From the NCBI GenBank assembly GCA_026712905.1, contig JAPOPM010000161.1:1-33008 (forward strand): a stretch of 33,008 nucleotides of DNA, given 5' to 3'. The notes under the pieces were generated by a model, which saw only the letters and a list, made by a program, of their open reading frames with translations, was not told the origin of the DNA and searched no databases. The translations under genes and the position numbers were made by a program. Shown here one piece after another: positions 15,104 through 23,348 of the stretch. Position 1 is the first letter of the stretch. Each line of letters starts with the position of its first letter. The stretch comes from Deltaproteobacteria bacterium (lineage in GTDB: Bacteria; Desulfobacterota; Binatia; UBA9968; JAJDTQ01).

Positions 15104-16180
15104 TCACTCGTTTCTCTGGTAGAAGTCACGGATGCGCGCCCTCATCACCGCGCCGGCCTGGCCCGCTTCGGGAAGCTCGATCGAGGGCTCGTGCGACCCG
15201 TCCATGAGGTTCTCCGTGAACTCGGAGAGGTCCACGGCCTCGAAGTCGATGCTCTCCATCTCTTCGACCGTAAAGCCGCGGCAGCTTCCCCAGCCGATCC
15301 CGAGCTGGCTCCGCACCCCTTCCTGCAGGATGCGCCCGAGCTTCGAGCCGAACACGCACCAGGAGCGTTCCCGGCGGACACAGACCCCCAGGATCCGCCT
15401 CGCGCATCGCTTCCCCAGATAGTGCGTGTTCCCATCATGGCGCTCCTCGGCAAGAAGGCGCTCCTCTTCGGTACAGTGAGCAAGCCCGACGAGCACCCCT
15501 GAGTCCTTGCAGCAATCGGCGAGGCCTCCCCAACGGATCAGGCAGGAACGGCGCGTGCCTCGGAAGAACTCGAGATTCTCGCGGTCGAACTCCTCGCCGC
15601 CCAGCTCAAGCACCATGTTGACCCGGGCCACCGATTCGACGAAACCGGTGTTGGACCGGGCCCCAGTGGTTTCGCAATCGGCGCCCACGCACCACGAGAC
15701 CCCGCCGCATTGGCCGCCGGCCCCGGCGTCCTCCACGCCGGCGCCGCATCCCGTCGCAGATCCGGAAGCGAGCCCGTCCGCCTTCCAGCTCGGAGATTGC
15801 GCGTCGCCTTCGATCCCCTCCCCGCGCTGCACGATCGGATCCCCGGCCCCGACGGGCTCCTCCGGACGCTCGGCGGAAGCCTCGATCAACGCACGGCCGG
15901 CCCGGCCTCCGGGATCGGCGGGATCGGCCAATGCCCGGTGCGCGGCGGTTTCCAGCTCGCTTGCGCTCATACCCCGCTCGGGCAGGCTCGTTCCGATGTA
16001 GCCCGGCACGTGGGCGGTGGAATCCGCGTCCTTTGCGATAGCGCTCGCTGCCGCCTTGCCTGCCTGGCCGATGGCCCGGGCCGCGGCTTTCGGGTCTTCG
16101 GCCGAAACGCGGCGGGGAGCGAAACACGCCAGGACCAACAGGATCAAGATGACCGCCTTCATTCCGCGGCGCTGGTTCAT
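15104..16180 (-). CDS. traN: TraN: mating-pair stabilisation outer-membrane protein (short form)
   Basis: A 358-residue, cysteine-rich secreted protein. The start is ATG16180 (MNQRRGMKAVILILLVLACF, signal peptide), which overlaps the trbC stop as ATGA and has GAGGAG upstream. The C-terminal third is diagnostic: WGGLADCCKDSG, GKRCARRILGVC, RSWCVFGSKLGRILQEGVR, then RGFTVEEMESIDFEAVDLSE. TraN contacts recipient surface proteins and stabilises mating pairs in F. It is much shorter than F TraN (about 600 aa); the variable receptor-binding tip is largely missing, and the region 150-230 is Gly/Cys-rich. Receptor specificity cannot be predicted. Confidence 0.9.
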   Translation of the reverse strand: MNQRRGMKAVILILLVLACFAPRRVSAEDPKAAARAIGQAGKAAASAIAKDADSTAHVPGYIGTSLPERGMSASELETAAHRALADPADPGGRAGRALIEASAERPEEPVGAGDPIVQRGEGIEGDAQSPSWKADGLASGSATGCGAGVEDAGAGGQCGGVSWCVGADCETTGARSNTGFVESVARVNMVLELGGEEFDRENLEFFRGTRRSCLIRWGGLADCCKDSGVLVGLAHCTEEERLLAEERHDGNTHYLGKRCARRILGVCVRRERSWCVFGSKLGRILQEGVRSQLGIGWGSCRGFTVEEMESIDFEAVDLSEFTENLMDGSHEPSIELPEAGQAGAVMRARIRDFYQRNE

Positions 16181-16890
16181 GGCGCGTCTCCTCTCAGGTC
16201 CGCCAGATGGCGGCGTGCGGCCACCCGGCCCGGCCCGCCCTCGGAGGCGATGGCTTCGAGCGCCGCTTCCAGGCCGATGTTCCCTGCTACCCGGTCGTGG
16301 GGCGGAGCTGGATCCGCCGAGCAGCCGCGGCTTTCGCAGGGCGGAACCCCGTCCGGGACCACCGCCACGGCCGGGACCGCCTTGATGTCGAAGAGCCGGA
16401 ACAGGCGCGGATCGATCGCTGCTCCCGACCCGCGGTCCAGAAACGGCCCGATGCGCTTCACCGTCGCCTGAAACCCGTCCGGACCGAGCCCGCGCAGCAC
16501 CAGGGGCGCTCCGATCCGCGCCGCCTCGCGACTCCATTGCCGCCAGCTCTCGGCGGGCGCCGACAGGCTCATGAAAACGATCACCTCCGGGCCGTGGGGC
16601 CGCGTGGTAAGACCGCCGGCAACCCGGCGGGCATGGTCCTCGGCCGGGAGCGGGGCGGGGGCGCTGAAGGCCCTTCTGCCCGCGCGTTCGAGCGCGTCTT
16701 CGATCACCGAACGCGACCAACCATCCAGGTCGCGACGATCATCTCTTTTCGCCTTTCGGAGGACTTCCTCGGCGACGTCGCGCGCCATGTCCCCAGGCGC
16801 CCCTTGCGCCTGGCCCGGGCCGCACCAGGCGGCCAGCATAGTCACGGAGGCCAACGCGGCGACGGTTCCGCGAATCGCGTTGCGGTTCAT
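16177..16890 (-). CDS. trbC: TrbC: type-F pilus assembly periplasmic protein
   Basis: A 237-residue protein. ATG16890 (MNRNAIRGTVAALASVTMLA, signal peptide) has a strong AAGGAGG before it and lies 10 bases after the traU stop, so an ORF start further upstream is rejected. The conserved part, EVIVFMSLSAPAESWRQWSREA followed by LFRLFDIKAVPAVAVVPDG, is the thioredoxin-like TrbC domain of F-type systems, without a CxxC. TrbC works with TraW in pilus assembly. A short loop with two cysteines (PPCESRGCSADP) may be disulphide-bonded. The stop overlaps the traN start. Confidence 0.9.
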   Translation of the reverse strand: MNRNAIRGTVAALASVTMLAAWCGPGQAQGAPGDMARDVAEEVLRKAKRDDRRDLDGWSRSVIEDALERAGRRAFSAPAPLPAEDHARRVAGGLTTRPHGPEVIVFMSLSAPAESWRQWSREAARIGAPLVLRGLGPDGFQATVKRIGPFLDRGSGAAIDPRLFRLFDIKAVPAVAVVPDGVPPCESRGCSADPAPPHDRVAGNIGLEAALEAIASEGGPGRVAARRHLADLRGDAP

Positions 16891-16900
16891 GGCAACCTCC

Positions 16901-17902
16901 TTAGAGCAGACAGCAATTCCGCTTCCGCCAGAGCAGATACCCAAAATTCTCGCCGGCCGCCGGCAGCTCGCGGAGCGCCTCCCAGAGCACCGAGGACCGG
17001 CCCGTGGGGTTGCAGCCCGTGAGAGGCGAAGTGGCCGGCACCGGCTGGGTCATCTGCCAGCGGTACTGGGACTTCTTCATGACCGGCATCGGGTAGCGGC
17101 CGCAGAGCGCCGCCGTCCCGGAGGTGCCCCAGGCCAGCAGCAGCCGGTGAAGACGGAACACCAGGCGCTCGGCGGCCAGGAGCGAGGCCTGGACCCCGCC
17201 CACGTGGGCGGCCACGTTCCCGGTCAGGGGATACATCCCTCCCTGGCAGCCGGCGCACCAGAACAGCGAATCGAGCGGCAGGCCGGCCGAGGCGGCGGCG
17301 CAATCGGCGGCACAGGCCGCCTGGGCCGGCAGGTCCGCGAACAGCGCGGCTTCAGGATCCAGCAGGAACGACAGCTCGTCGTCCTGCCAGGCGGGGTCGA
17401 GCTCGGACATCCAGGCGATGTCGAGTCCGCCGCCTTCGAGGCAGCCGAGATCGAGCAGCGCCCCAATCCAGGAAAGCAGCGGGTACACGTAGTAGTGGGC
17501 GTGCCATGTCGACCCCGAGGCGCCGTCGCCCCCCGAAGAGCCGGTGCGTCCGCGCCCCGCGGGCAGGCCGGGGTCCACGGTCATGCCGCCGAGGTTCGGG
17601 AAACACCAGGGCGCGCGGCTCACGTCGAGGAGCCGCGCCGGTTCCCACATGCCGAGCGAGAGACCGATCCGAGGGATCGGGTTGCCGCAGAAGCAGATCG
17701 GCGATCCAGGGTTGGGCGTGTCCGGGGCGCCCGCGGCGCTCCCCATGCGGATCGGCCCGATGGAGATCGGGAACAGGCACTCCCAGCACACGTCCGTGAC
17801 GGGGTTCACGAAACGCCCGGTACAGGACTGGGCGGATGCGGTTCCGGCCGCTAGCACGCCGGCGAGAACCAGGGTGACGCCCATAGTCGTCCAGAACTTC
17901 AT
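16901..17902 (-). CDS. traU: TraU: conjugal pilus assembly / DNA transfer protein
   Basis: A 333-residue periplasmic protein starting at ATG17902 (MKFWTTMGVTLVLAGVLAAG, signal peptide ending near ASA-Q), overlapping the traW stop as ATGA. Typical TraU stretches are GRFVNPVTDVCWECLFPISI, SPICFCGNP-PRIGLSLGMWEPARL, YYVYPLLSWIGALLDLGC and LFWCAGCQGGMYPLTGNV. It has many cysteines and ends in NCCLL. TraU belongs to the TraF/TraH/TrbI/TraW/TraU/TrbB group that assembles the outer-membrane pilus complex. Length agrees with F TraU (330). Confidence 0.95.
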   Translation of the reverse strand: MKFWTTMGVTLVLAGVLAAGTASAQSCTGRFVNPVTDVCWECLFPISIGPIRMGSAAGAPDTPNPGSPICFCGNPIPRIGLSLGMWEPARLLDVSRAPWCFPNLGGMTVDPGLPAGRGRTGSSGGDGASGSTWHAHYYVYPLLSWIGALLDLGCLEGGGLDIAWMSELDPAWQDDELSFLLDPEAALFADLPAQAACAADCAAASAGLPLDSLFWCAGCQGGMYPLTGNVAAHVGGVQASLLAAERLVFRLHRLLLAWGTSGTAALCGRYPMPVMKKSQYRWQMTQPVPATSPLTGCNPTGRSSVLWEALRELPAAGENFGYLLWRKRNCCLL

Positions 17903-18570
17903 GGCCGGCCTCCAGCGGCCGTGGCGTTCGATTCGTCCTGGAGAGGCACTTCCGTGATCCGAAGCATCGACCCTTCGGCCGCGACCAGTGACGGGGTCGA
18001 GCGCAACCCGAAGCGTTTCGAGAGCCGGCCGCCCTGGTCGAAGAAGAACCGGCGGCCGTGAGCCCGCGCGAGGGCCAGGGGACGGCCCGCCAGGAGCACG
18101 ATCCTCGCGGGCCTGTGGTGGCGAAGCGCCCAGGCGACCTCCACCGGCCGCGCGCCGTCGATGAACAGCAGATCCCGTGTCAGCGGATGCATGTCCAGCG
18201 GGTTGATCCGCGCGCCACGGGCCGCGATCAGGGTTCCATCGTGCGTCCGGATGTCCCGCTCCACGGTGACGGAAGGATCGAAGAGCCGGGTGCGACGAGA
18301 GACGGCGGGCACGATGCCGGCCACGCGTCCGGGCACCTCGATGCGTTCCCGCGCCCGCTCCAGGGCCTCGCGGCGCATGCGGGCCAGATCCCCGGAGGCA
18401 TCCATCTCTCTCAGCCGCGTCTCGACCTCCCTGAGCAGGTCGGGCTCGGCGACCGGCCAGACCACGCCGCGCGCCCCGAGGTCCTTCGCCCGCCCGGGTT
18501 CCGCAACGAGCGTCAGCGCACAGCCGGTCACGGCCACCAGAAGCCCCCGCAGGAGCAGATGCCGCGTCAC
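17899..18570 (-). CDS. traW: TraW: periplasmic pilus assembly protein
   Basis: A 223-residue protein with a GTG start at 18570 forming a GTGA overlap with the trhF stop. It has a signal peptide (MTRHLLLRGLLVAVTGCALT). It then has KDLGARGVVWPVAEPDLL, REALERARERIEVPGR, the conserved YDPS-like RTRLFDPSVTVERDI, INPLDMHPLTRDLLFIDG, then FFFDQGGRLSKRFGLRSTPS. These are TraW hallmarks. In F, TraW interacts with TrbC and is required for pilus elongation. It sits between trhF and traU as in F-type clusters. Confidence 0.93.
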   Translation of the reverse strand: MTRHLLLRGLLVAVTGCALTLVAEPGRAKDLGARGVVWPVAEPDLLREVETRLREMDASGDLARMRREALERARERIEVPGRVAGIVPAVSRRTRLFDPSVTVERDIRTHDGTLIAARGARINPLDMHPLTRDLLFIDGARPVEVAWALRHHRPARIVLLAGRPLALARAHGRRFFFDQGGRLSKRFGLRSTPSLVAAEGSMLRITEVPLQDESNATAAGGRP

Positions 18571-19118
18571 GGCCGCGCCTCCACGGGTTCCGCCAGGGGT
18601 CCGTCCAGCCCGAGCCAGGGAAGGGCGGGCAGCGCCAGGGCGCGGCCGCGGATGCGCTCCCGCGGCACCAGGCCGATCTCGGCGTAGCGGCTGTCATGGC
18701 TGTCCGCGTGATCGGCGTGGACATAGTAGTGACCGGGCGGGATTACCCCGGGCGCGGCCATCTCCAGCGCGCGCCCGTCGCGGGCGCGGGTCTTGGCAAC
18801 GCCAAGGACCACGCCTTTCACCGAAACGCGGCGACCGCCGTCGACGCTCACCGGATCTCCCGGCAGCCCGCGCACGGTCTTCAAGTAGGGGATCGGAGAA
18901 TCCGCCGCCTCGGGCGGGTCGAACAGGACCGCATCCCCCCGTTGGGGCGCGCCCGGGAGCGGGAGCACGAGATAGCCCCAGGCCCCGTCGGACCAACTCG
19001 CATTGACGTAGACGCGAGAGGCCGCGGCGAGCCACACCATGGCCAGCACGGATGCCCAAAGCAGTATCCTCTTGTTCCGTCGCGGCCCGCTTCTTGAGAC
19101 GTTCGTGGTCGTTCTCAC
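18567..19118 (-). CDS. trhF: TrhF/TraF-type S26 signal peptidase
   Basis: A 183-residue membrane-anchored peptidase; GTG start at 19118 overlapping the trbI stop (GTGA). One N-terminal transmembrane segment (ILLWASVLAMVWLAAASRVY) is followed by VNASWSDGAWGYLV, where the second Ser aligns with the catalytic Ser of TraF/TrhF enzymes. The next box is QRGDAVLFDPP, and YLKTVRGLPGD holds the catalytic Lys. A late box HADHADSHDSRYAEIGLV matches the usual DSxDSRY. The residue two after the Ser is Gly, not the usual Pro, so the active-site loop is non-standard. It probably processes the pilin leader and possibly other exported Tra proteins. Confidence 0.85.
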   Translation of the reverse strand: MRTTTNVSRSGPRRNKRILLWASVLAMVWLAAASRVYVNASWSDGAWGYLVLPLPGAPQRGDAVLFDPPEAADSPIPYLKTVRGLPGDPVSVDGGRRVSVKGVVLGVAKTRARDGRALEMAAPGVIPPGHYYVHADHADSHDSRYAEIGLVPRERIRGRALALPALPWLGLDGPLAEPVEARP

Positions 19119-19486
19119 CGCTCTTCCTCCGGATGCGCACCAGAATGGTTCCCGGTCCGGATCGCCGCCCTGACCTCGGCGGTGAGATCCTTGGCGCCGG
19201 CGGCCACCGCCCTTGCGGGGAGGAGCACCGCGTGGTGTCGCGCCGCGATCCGCGCAAGGGCCTCCTCAAGGCGTGCCGCCCAGCGCCGTGCGGCCTCCAT
19301 CGCCTCGTCCCCGTCTCCGTGCTCACGGGCCGCCTTGGTCATGTAGTCCGCGGTCAACTCGCCAAGCCGGACGCTCGCGATGCGCGGCGCCCTCTCCAGG
19401 GCCATGCGCGCCGAAAGCGCCGCGACCGCCGCGGCCACGCCGGCCGCGAGCAGCAACGCAGACCCAAGGGTTGCGACCCCGCTCAC
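19115..19486 (-). CDS. trbI: TrbI: type-F conjugation protein
   Basis: A 123-residue inner-membrane protein with one N-terminal membrane helix (LGSALLLAAGVAAAVAALSA) and a GTG start at 19486. The pattern RIASVRLGELTADYM, then ARIAARHHAVLLPARAVAAGAKDLTAEVRAAI, is the TrbI_Ftype C-terminal signature. In F, TrbI influences pilus extension and retraction. Its stop overlaps trhF. It is separated from traC by the HD-like gene, which is not part of the classic F order. Confidence 0.88.
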   Translation of the reverse strand: MSGVATLGSALLLAAGVAAAVAALSARMALERAPRIASVRLGELTADYMTKAAREHGDGDEAMEAARRWAARLEEALARIAARHHAVLLPARAVAAGAKDLTAEVRAAIRTGNHSGAHPEEER

Positions 19487-19516
19487 GATCGCACCCTTCG
19501 TCCGCTCCCCACCGCC

Positions 19517-20224
19517 TCAATCCCCATCGCGCAGCCCTCCAGCCTCGGGCTCCGTCCGGACGGATCCCTGCGCCCCCTCTGGCGGGAGGGTGTTCCCCGC
19601 CGCATCCGCCGGCCTCCGGAGAGAGCGGAAACGGTCCAGCCAGAGCCTGGCCGCACGGCCGGGTTCGACCGTCCGGATGCGGCGCTTGAGCGGCGGGAAA
19701 GCGACCGCGGGCGCCGCCCTGCCACGCGCTCCCGGAAGATCCCGGTCCTCCGCGGCCTCGGCCATGCGGGCCACGAAACGCAGCAGCTCCGCCTGTTCCG
19801 GGGAGGGCTCCGGGTCGAGCCCGGCCGACTCGCGCACGGCCTGTTCGACGGTCCCCCGGAGCCGCTGGAACCGCTCCGCTCCGCGTTGGGAGGAAGCGGA
19901 CTCGGCGCCCAGCCAGGCAACGCCTGCATCGGCGAGCAGCGCGTAGAGGGCCGCCGCGCGGCTGTCTCCGGTTCCCGGCTGTCCCAGCGTCTCGATCGCC
20001 TCGCTCATCAGCACGGCATGGGCCGCCACCGAGTGGAACCGCCTCAACCGTCCGCCCCGGCGGCACGTGTTCGCCAGAACATGCGCCAAGGCCTCGAAGT
20101 CCACGGCCTCCGCCGTCAGCGACTCCGGATCCCCAGGCCAGTCGAGCGGCCGATCCTCGGACCCGACGTTCCCGGTCCCGACCGTGGCGCGTGGCCGCGC
20201 TCCTGTGCTCCCGTCTGAACTCAT
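19517..20224 (-). CDS. HD-fold (YfbR/5'-nucleotidase-like) protein lacking the catalytic His
   Basis: A 235-residue cytoplasmic protein starting at ATG20224 with AAAGGAGA upstream; the much longer open frame beyond it is a shadow of traC. Residues 40-110 follow the HD-domain pattern of small phosphohydrolases: VDFEALAHVLANTCRRGGRL, RRFHSVAAHAVLMSEAIE, then ALYALLADAGVAWLGAE. In active relatives the last block reads LLHDAxEAYLGD; here the His is Ala98 (Asp99 remains) and the following Glu and Asp are Val and Ala. The His of the first block (His69) remains. It is thus probably a pseudo-enzyme. It is not part of the F core set yet is embedded between traC and trbI. Its function there is unknown. 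Confidence 0.72.
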   Translation of the reverse strand: MSSDGSTGARPRATVGTGNVGSEDRPLDWPGDPESLTAEAVDFEALAHVLANTCRRGGRLRRFHSVAAHAVLMSEAIETLGQPGTGDSRAAALYALLADAGVAWLGAESASSQRGAERFQRLRGTVEQAVRESAGLDPEPSPEQAELLRFVARMAEAAEDRDLPGARGRAAPAVAFPPLKRRIRTVEPGRAARLWLDRFRSLRRPADAAGNTLPPEGAQGSVRTEPEAGGLRDGD

Positions 20225-20286
20225 GTGCGTTCTCCTTTCGTTCGCGTCCCCGTACCCGTTCCAGCGCCAACCGACCCGCGGAACCC

Positions 20287-22824
20287 TTACCGCGCTCCGT
20301 CCGCAGGGCTGTCGGCCGTGGCCTCTGGCAGGCCGGCGTCGGCGATGCGGTCGATGGCCTGTTCGGTCGTGAGCCCTTCGTCCTTGAGGCGCTCGACCGC
20401 GGCGAACGCCGGTCCGCGCGAGGAGTAGAGCGCCGTCGACCAGCGGTCGAGCGCCAGCCGCGCCACCCGCCAGCCGTCCGGACCGTGCAGCACCAGTTCG
20501 GCGTGGCGCCCGTCCACGGTGGCGAGGCTCTTGAGCGCCCGCTCCATGCCCGGATCGCAGTGGATGCGTTTCTCCTGTTTCAATAGCTCCACGGACTCGT
20601 CCTTCTGGGCCAGGAAGATCACCCAGTCCGAGTTCTCCCAGGCCGCGCGGGCCGCGGGGTTGGCGTAGTAGTCGTTGACGCTCTGGGTGCCGGTGACGAG
20701 CGCGCCCCGGTACTTCCGCGCCCGCCTGGCCGCGCCTTCGAGGAACGCCCGGCTGTCGTCGCCCGAAAGAAGGTCCCAGGCCTCGTCTATTACGATCGCC
20801 TTGGGGCGCGTGCGGGGGCCGTGATACATGCGCTGTGTCGCGAGGAAGATCACCAGCATGAGCACCACCCCCTGCACGTCGCCCCGGCCCTTGAGCTCGG
20901 CGAGCTCGAACACGGTGAGGGCGGCGTCCAGGGCTGGAGTCTCGGTCCCCTCGAAGAGCCGCCCGAAGGCGCCCCCCGGCCGCCACGGACGCAGGGCCAG
21001 GGCCATGTCCGACGCGCGCCGGTCGCCGGCCTCCCCGAGCCGGCTCTGCACGGTCCCGAGGTCGGCGCCGTTCCCGGCCTCCTCCCAGGCGCCCGCGATG
21101 GCCTCGTCGATCAACGCCGCCTCGATGTCGTCGATGCGCCCGCGGCGCCGGCACATGCGCCCGATCACGGCCGCCAGCATCGCAAAACACTCCTCCCGGT
21201 AGTCGCTGTCCCGGGCCGCCGCTTCGGCGTCGATCATGGCGAAGGGGTTCAGCCTGGCCGGGTCCTTGCCGAAGGCGATGAAGGCCCCGCCCAGGGCTTC
21301 GGCCGTGTGCTGGAAGGAACGCCCGTCGTCGATCACCACGGCCTCGCCGCCTGCTCCCGCTATCCCCGAGACCAGCTCCTGCATCAGCACCGACTTGCCG
21401 GACCCGGACTTGCCCGTGACCGCCACGTTGTAGTTCCCGGCCTCGTTCGCGAAAGGGGACCAGCAGGCGGGCTGGCCCCTCCTTCCGATGAGCAGCAGCG
21501 CTGGCGGCGCATCGCGCACCGCCTCCTGGCCGCGCCATTCGCCGTGCACCGGCGCAAGGTTCACGGCCGACGAGGTGAGGAGCGTCTTCATCCGCCCCAT
21601 CTTGGCGAGGTCGGCGTCCAGCCCGCCCGCAGGCACCATGGGCAGGCAGGCGAGCCAGCCCGGGAGATGGGCGTAACGCTCGGCGCCCAGGCGCCAGCCC
21701 TGGCCGTGGTAGATCGCCCGCACCGCCTGCTCGGCCTCGTCGATCCCGTCCAGGGGCGCGTAGACCGCCACCATGTAGCAGGCCTTCACCAGCCGCTCGC
21801 CGTCCTTGAGCCGCTCGGTGACGAAGCGCCAGTCCCGGGCCTTCTCCGGCAGGCCCGGCAGGTAGCGCGCGATCCCGGTGCCCGCCTGTTGCGTTGCCCG
21901 TGCGGATTTCAGAAAGGCGCGCTCCCCGTCTGCCGCCTCGCCCATCATCACAGTGAGCGCGGTCAGGACCGGGGCGCCAGGCTGGAGAAAATCCCGGTGA
22001 AAGTCGCCGATCAAAGCGTTGCCGCGCCAGCCCGGCCAGACCTCGGGCAAGGCCCGCGCCGAGAGGATGCGGACCGCCACGTCCGTCCCGTCCGGATGAT
22101 GGAACACGAGACCCGTCGGGGCGACGGAAAGGGCGCGCCCGGGAGCGGCGCATTGCAGGTGGATCGGATCCCGCGGCGACCAGCGCCGCCGGGGCCGGTC
22201 GAGCTCCCCGTCATGCGCTCCCTCCGGATCGGGCGCCGCAAGTTCCGCCACGAGCGACAGGAGCGTATCCGGATCGACCCGCCTCGTCTCGGCGCCGGCC
22301 GAGGCGAGGGTCCCTTCGAGAGCCCGCCGGAAACTCCCAAGCGCCGTCTCGGCCGCCGGCCCCGGCTGGCCCGGGAGACACGCCGCCAGGAACACCCGGC
22401 AGTCCTTGAGTGTGAACGGCGGTCCGCCCGCATGGAGCGGGCGCCAGCCGGCATGGGTGAGGAGCGCCCGGCGCCGCGCCGCCATTCCCGCCTGCACTCC
22501 GCCCGTGCCCAAACGCGGTTCGGCCCAGCTCCGGATCGCCGCTCCGTAGCGCGGGCTCGTCCAGTGAATGACCTGGACCACCGCACGCTCGGGCGCGGCG
22601 TCGGCCAGGGTACCCGCCAGGGCCTCCAGCGTTCCGTCGTCGATCCCCGCGAAGGGCGGAAGCTCCAGCAGAAAGCCCAAGCTCCCGGCGTTTATGTAGA
22701 ACTCCCCGCCTTCGTCCCAGGCCCTCCAGGGCAGGAGGTCCACGAGGGGCGAGGGAAGGACCGGAAGCGTCCAGGGCTGAAGCGCGTCCGGTCCCCTGAG
22801 GAGATCCTTGAGCCGCTCGATCAC
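20287..22824 (-). CDS. traC: TraC: VirB4-type T4SS ATPase
   Basis: An 845-residue cytoplasmic or peripheral ATPase that powers pilus assembly. I choose GTG22824 (VIERLKDLLRGP) because it overlaps the traV stop as GTGA and has GGAGG before it; a TTG 42 bases earlier is also open. The N-terminal TraC region has LPWRAWDEGGEFYINAGSLG; the motor domain has Walker A GKSGSGKS (about 471-478), the block VIDDGRSFQHTAEALGG, FGRLFEG, and Walker B IVIDEAWDLL (about 677-686), then GALVTGTQSVNDYYANPAAR. This is the standard TraC layout and length (F TraC 875). Confidence 0.95.
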   Translation of the reverse strand: MIERLKDLLRGPDALQPWTLPVLPSPLVDLLPWRAWDEGGEFYINAGSLGFLLELPPFAGIDDGTLEALAGTLADAAPERAVVQVIHWTSPRYGAAIRSWAEPRLGTGGVQAGMAARRRALLTHAGWRPLHAGGPPFTLKDCRVFLAACLPGQPGPAAETALGSFRRALEGTLASAGAETRRVDPDTLLSLVAELAAPDPEGAHDGELDRPRRRWSPRDPIHLQCAAPGRALSVAPTGLVFHHPDGTDVAVRILSARALPEVWPGWRGNALIGDFHRDFLQPGAPVLTALTVMMGEAADGERAFLKSARATQQAGTGIARYLPGLPEKARDWRFVTERLKDGERLVKACYMVAVYAPLDGIDEAEQAVRAIYHGQGWRLGAERYAHLPGWLACLPMVPAGGLDADLAKMGRMKTLLTSSAVNLAPVHGEWRGQEAVRDAPPALLLIGRRGQPACWSPFANEAGNYNVAVTGKSGSGKSVLMQELVSGIAGAGGEAVVIDDGRSFQHTAEALGGAFIAFGKDPARLNPFAMIDAEAAARDSDYREECFAMLAAVIGRMCRRRGRIDDIEAALIDEAIAGAWEEAGNGADLGTVQSRLGEAGDRRASDMALALRPWRPGGAFGRLFEGTETPALDAALTVFELAELKGRGDVQGVVLMLVIFLATQRMYHGPRTRPKAIVIDEAWDLLSGDDSRAFLEGAARRARKYRGALVTGTQSVNDYYANPAARAAWENSDWVIFLAQKDESVELLKQEKRIHCDPGMERALKSLATVDGRHAELVLHGPDGWRVARLALDRWSTALYSSRGPAFAAVERLKDEGLTTEQAIDRIADAGLPEATADSPADGAR

Positions 22825-23348
22825 CGGAGCCTCCAGCGTGCCGGCTCCAGCACCGTCCGCACCCAATGGGCCTCCCGGTAGACCCCGCCCGAGTCCACGA
22901 AGGGGGCGATCCAGATCCGCGCGATTTTCTCCTTCGTCCGAAGGCCGTCACTGGACGGGTCCGAAGTTCCTTCGTCCGGCGGAGCGGCTTCAAGTTCCCC
23001 GATGGCGGCGCCGTCGCCGAGCTCCTCCGGAATCCCTAACCACTCCGCAAGCCAGGCAAGGGGATCGCAGGGTTCGCCGCAGGAAGTGCGGCCTTCGCCC
23101 ACGTCGCGAGCCTTGGCCCAGAGGAGCGGGCCGAGAGTCGGAAGCCCTTGAGCCTTCCCGGAAGAGGCGGCCGCCGGATCGGCGTCCGCCACACTCGTGC
23201 AGGCGGCTCCCTGCGCAAGGGGACATTGCCAGGCGTCGCCCACGTGGGTCGCCGAGCAGCCGCCGACAACCAGCATCGCCACGAGTAGTGTGGGGATCAA
23301 CTGCAGGTAGTCCGCGATTCGTGGACGGCTGGTCCTTTGCGTTCTCAT
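22821..23348 (-). CDS. traV: TraV: outer-membrane lipoprotein of the T4SS core
   Basis: A 175-residue lipoprotein. The signal peptide ends in a lipobox (LLVAMLVVGGC, Cys31), followed by CPLAQGAACTSV, the Cys-rich TraV start. The C-terminus has EKIARIWIAPFVDSGGVYREAHWVR, the conserved strand that contacts TraB/TraK. TraV, TraK and TraB form the VirB7/9/10-like core channel. ATG23348 overlaps the traB stop (ATGA), and its own stop overlaps the traC GTG. Confidence 0.93.
   Translation of the reverse strand: MRTQRTSRPRIADYLQLIPTLLVAMLVVGGCSATHVGDAWQCPLAQGAACTSVADADPAAASSGKAQGLPTLGPLLWAKARDVGEGRTSCGEPCDPLAWLAEWLGIPEELGDGAAIGELEAAPPDEGTSDPSSDGLRTKEKIARIWIAPFVDSGGVYREAHWVRTVLEPARWRLR

Noticed and set aside
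20225..22153. Long upstream extension of the HD-like gene and other frames across traC
   Set aside because: Overlaps traC on the same strand in another frame; the real start at 20224 has a strong ribosome site.
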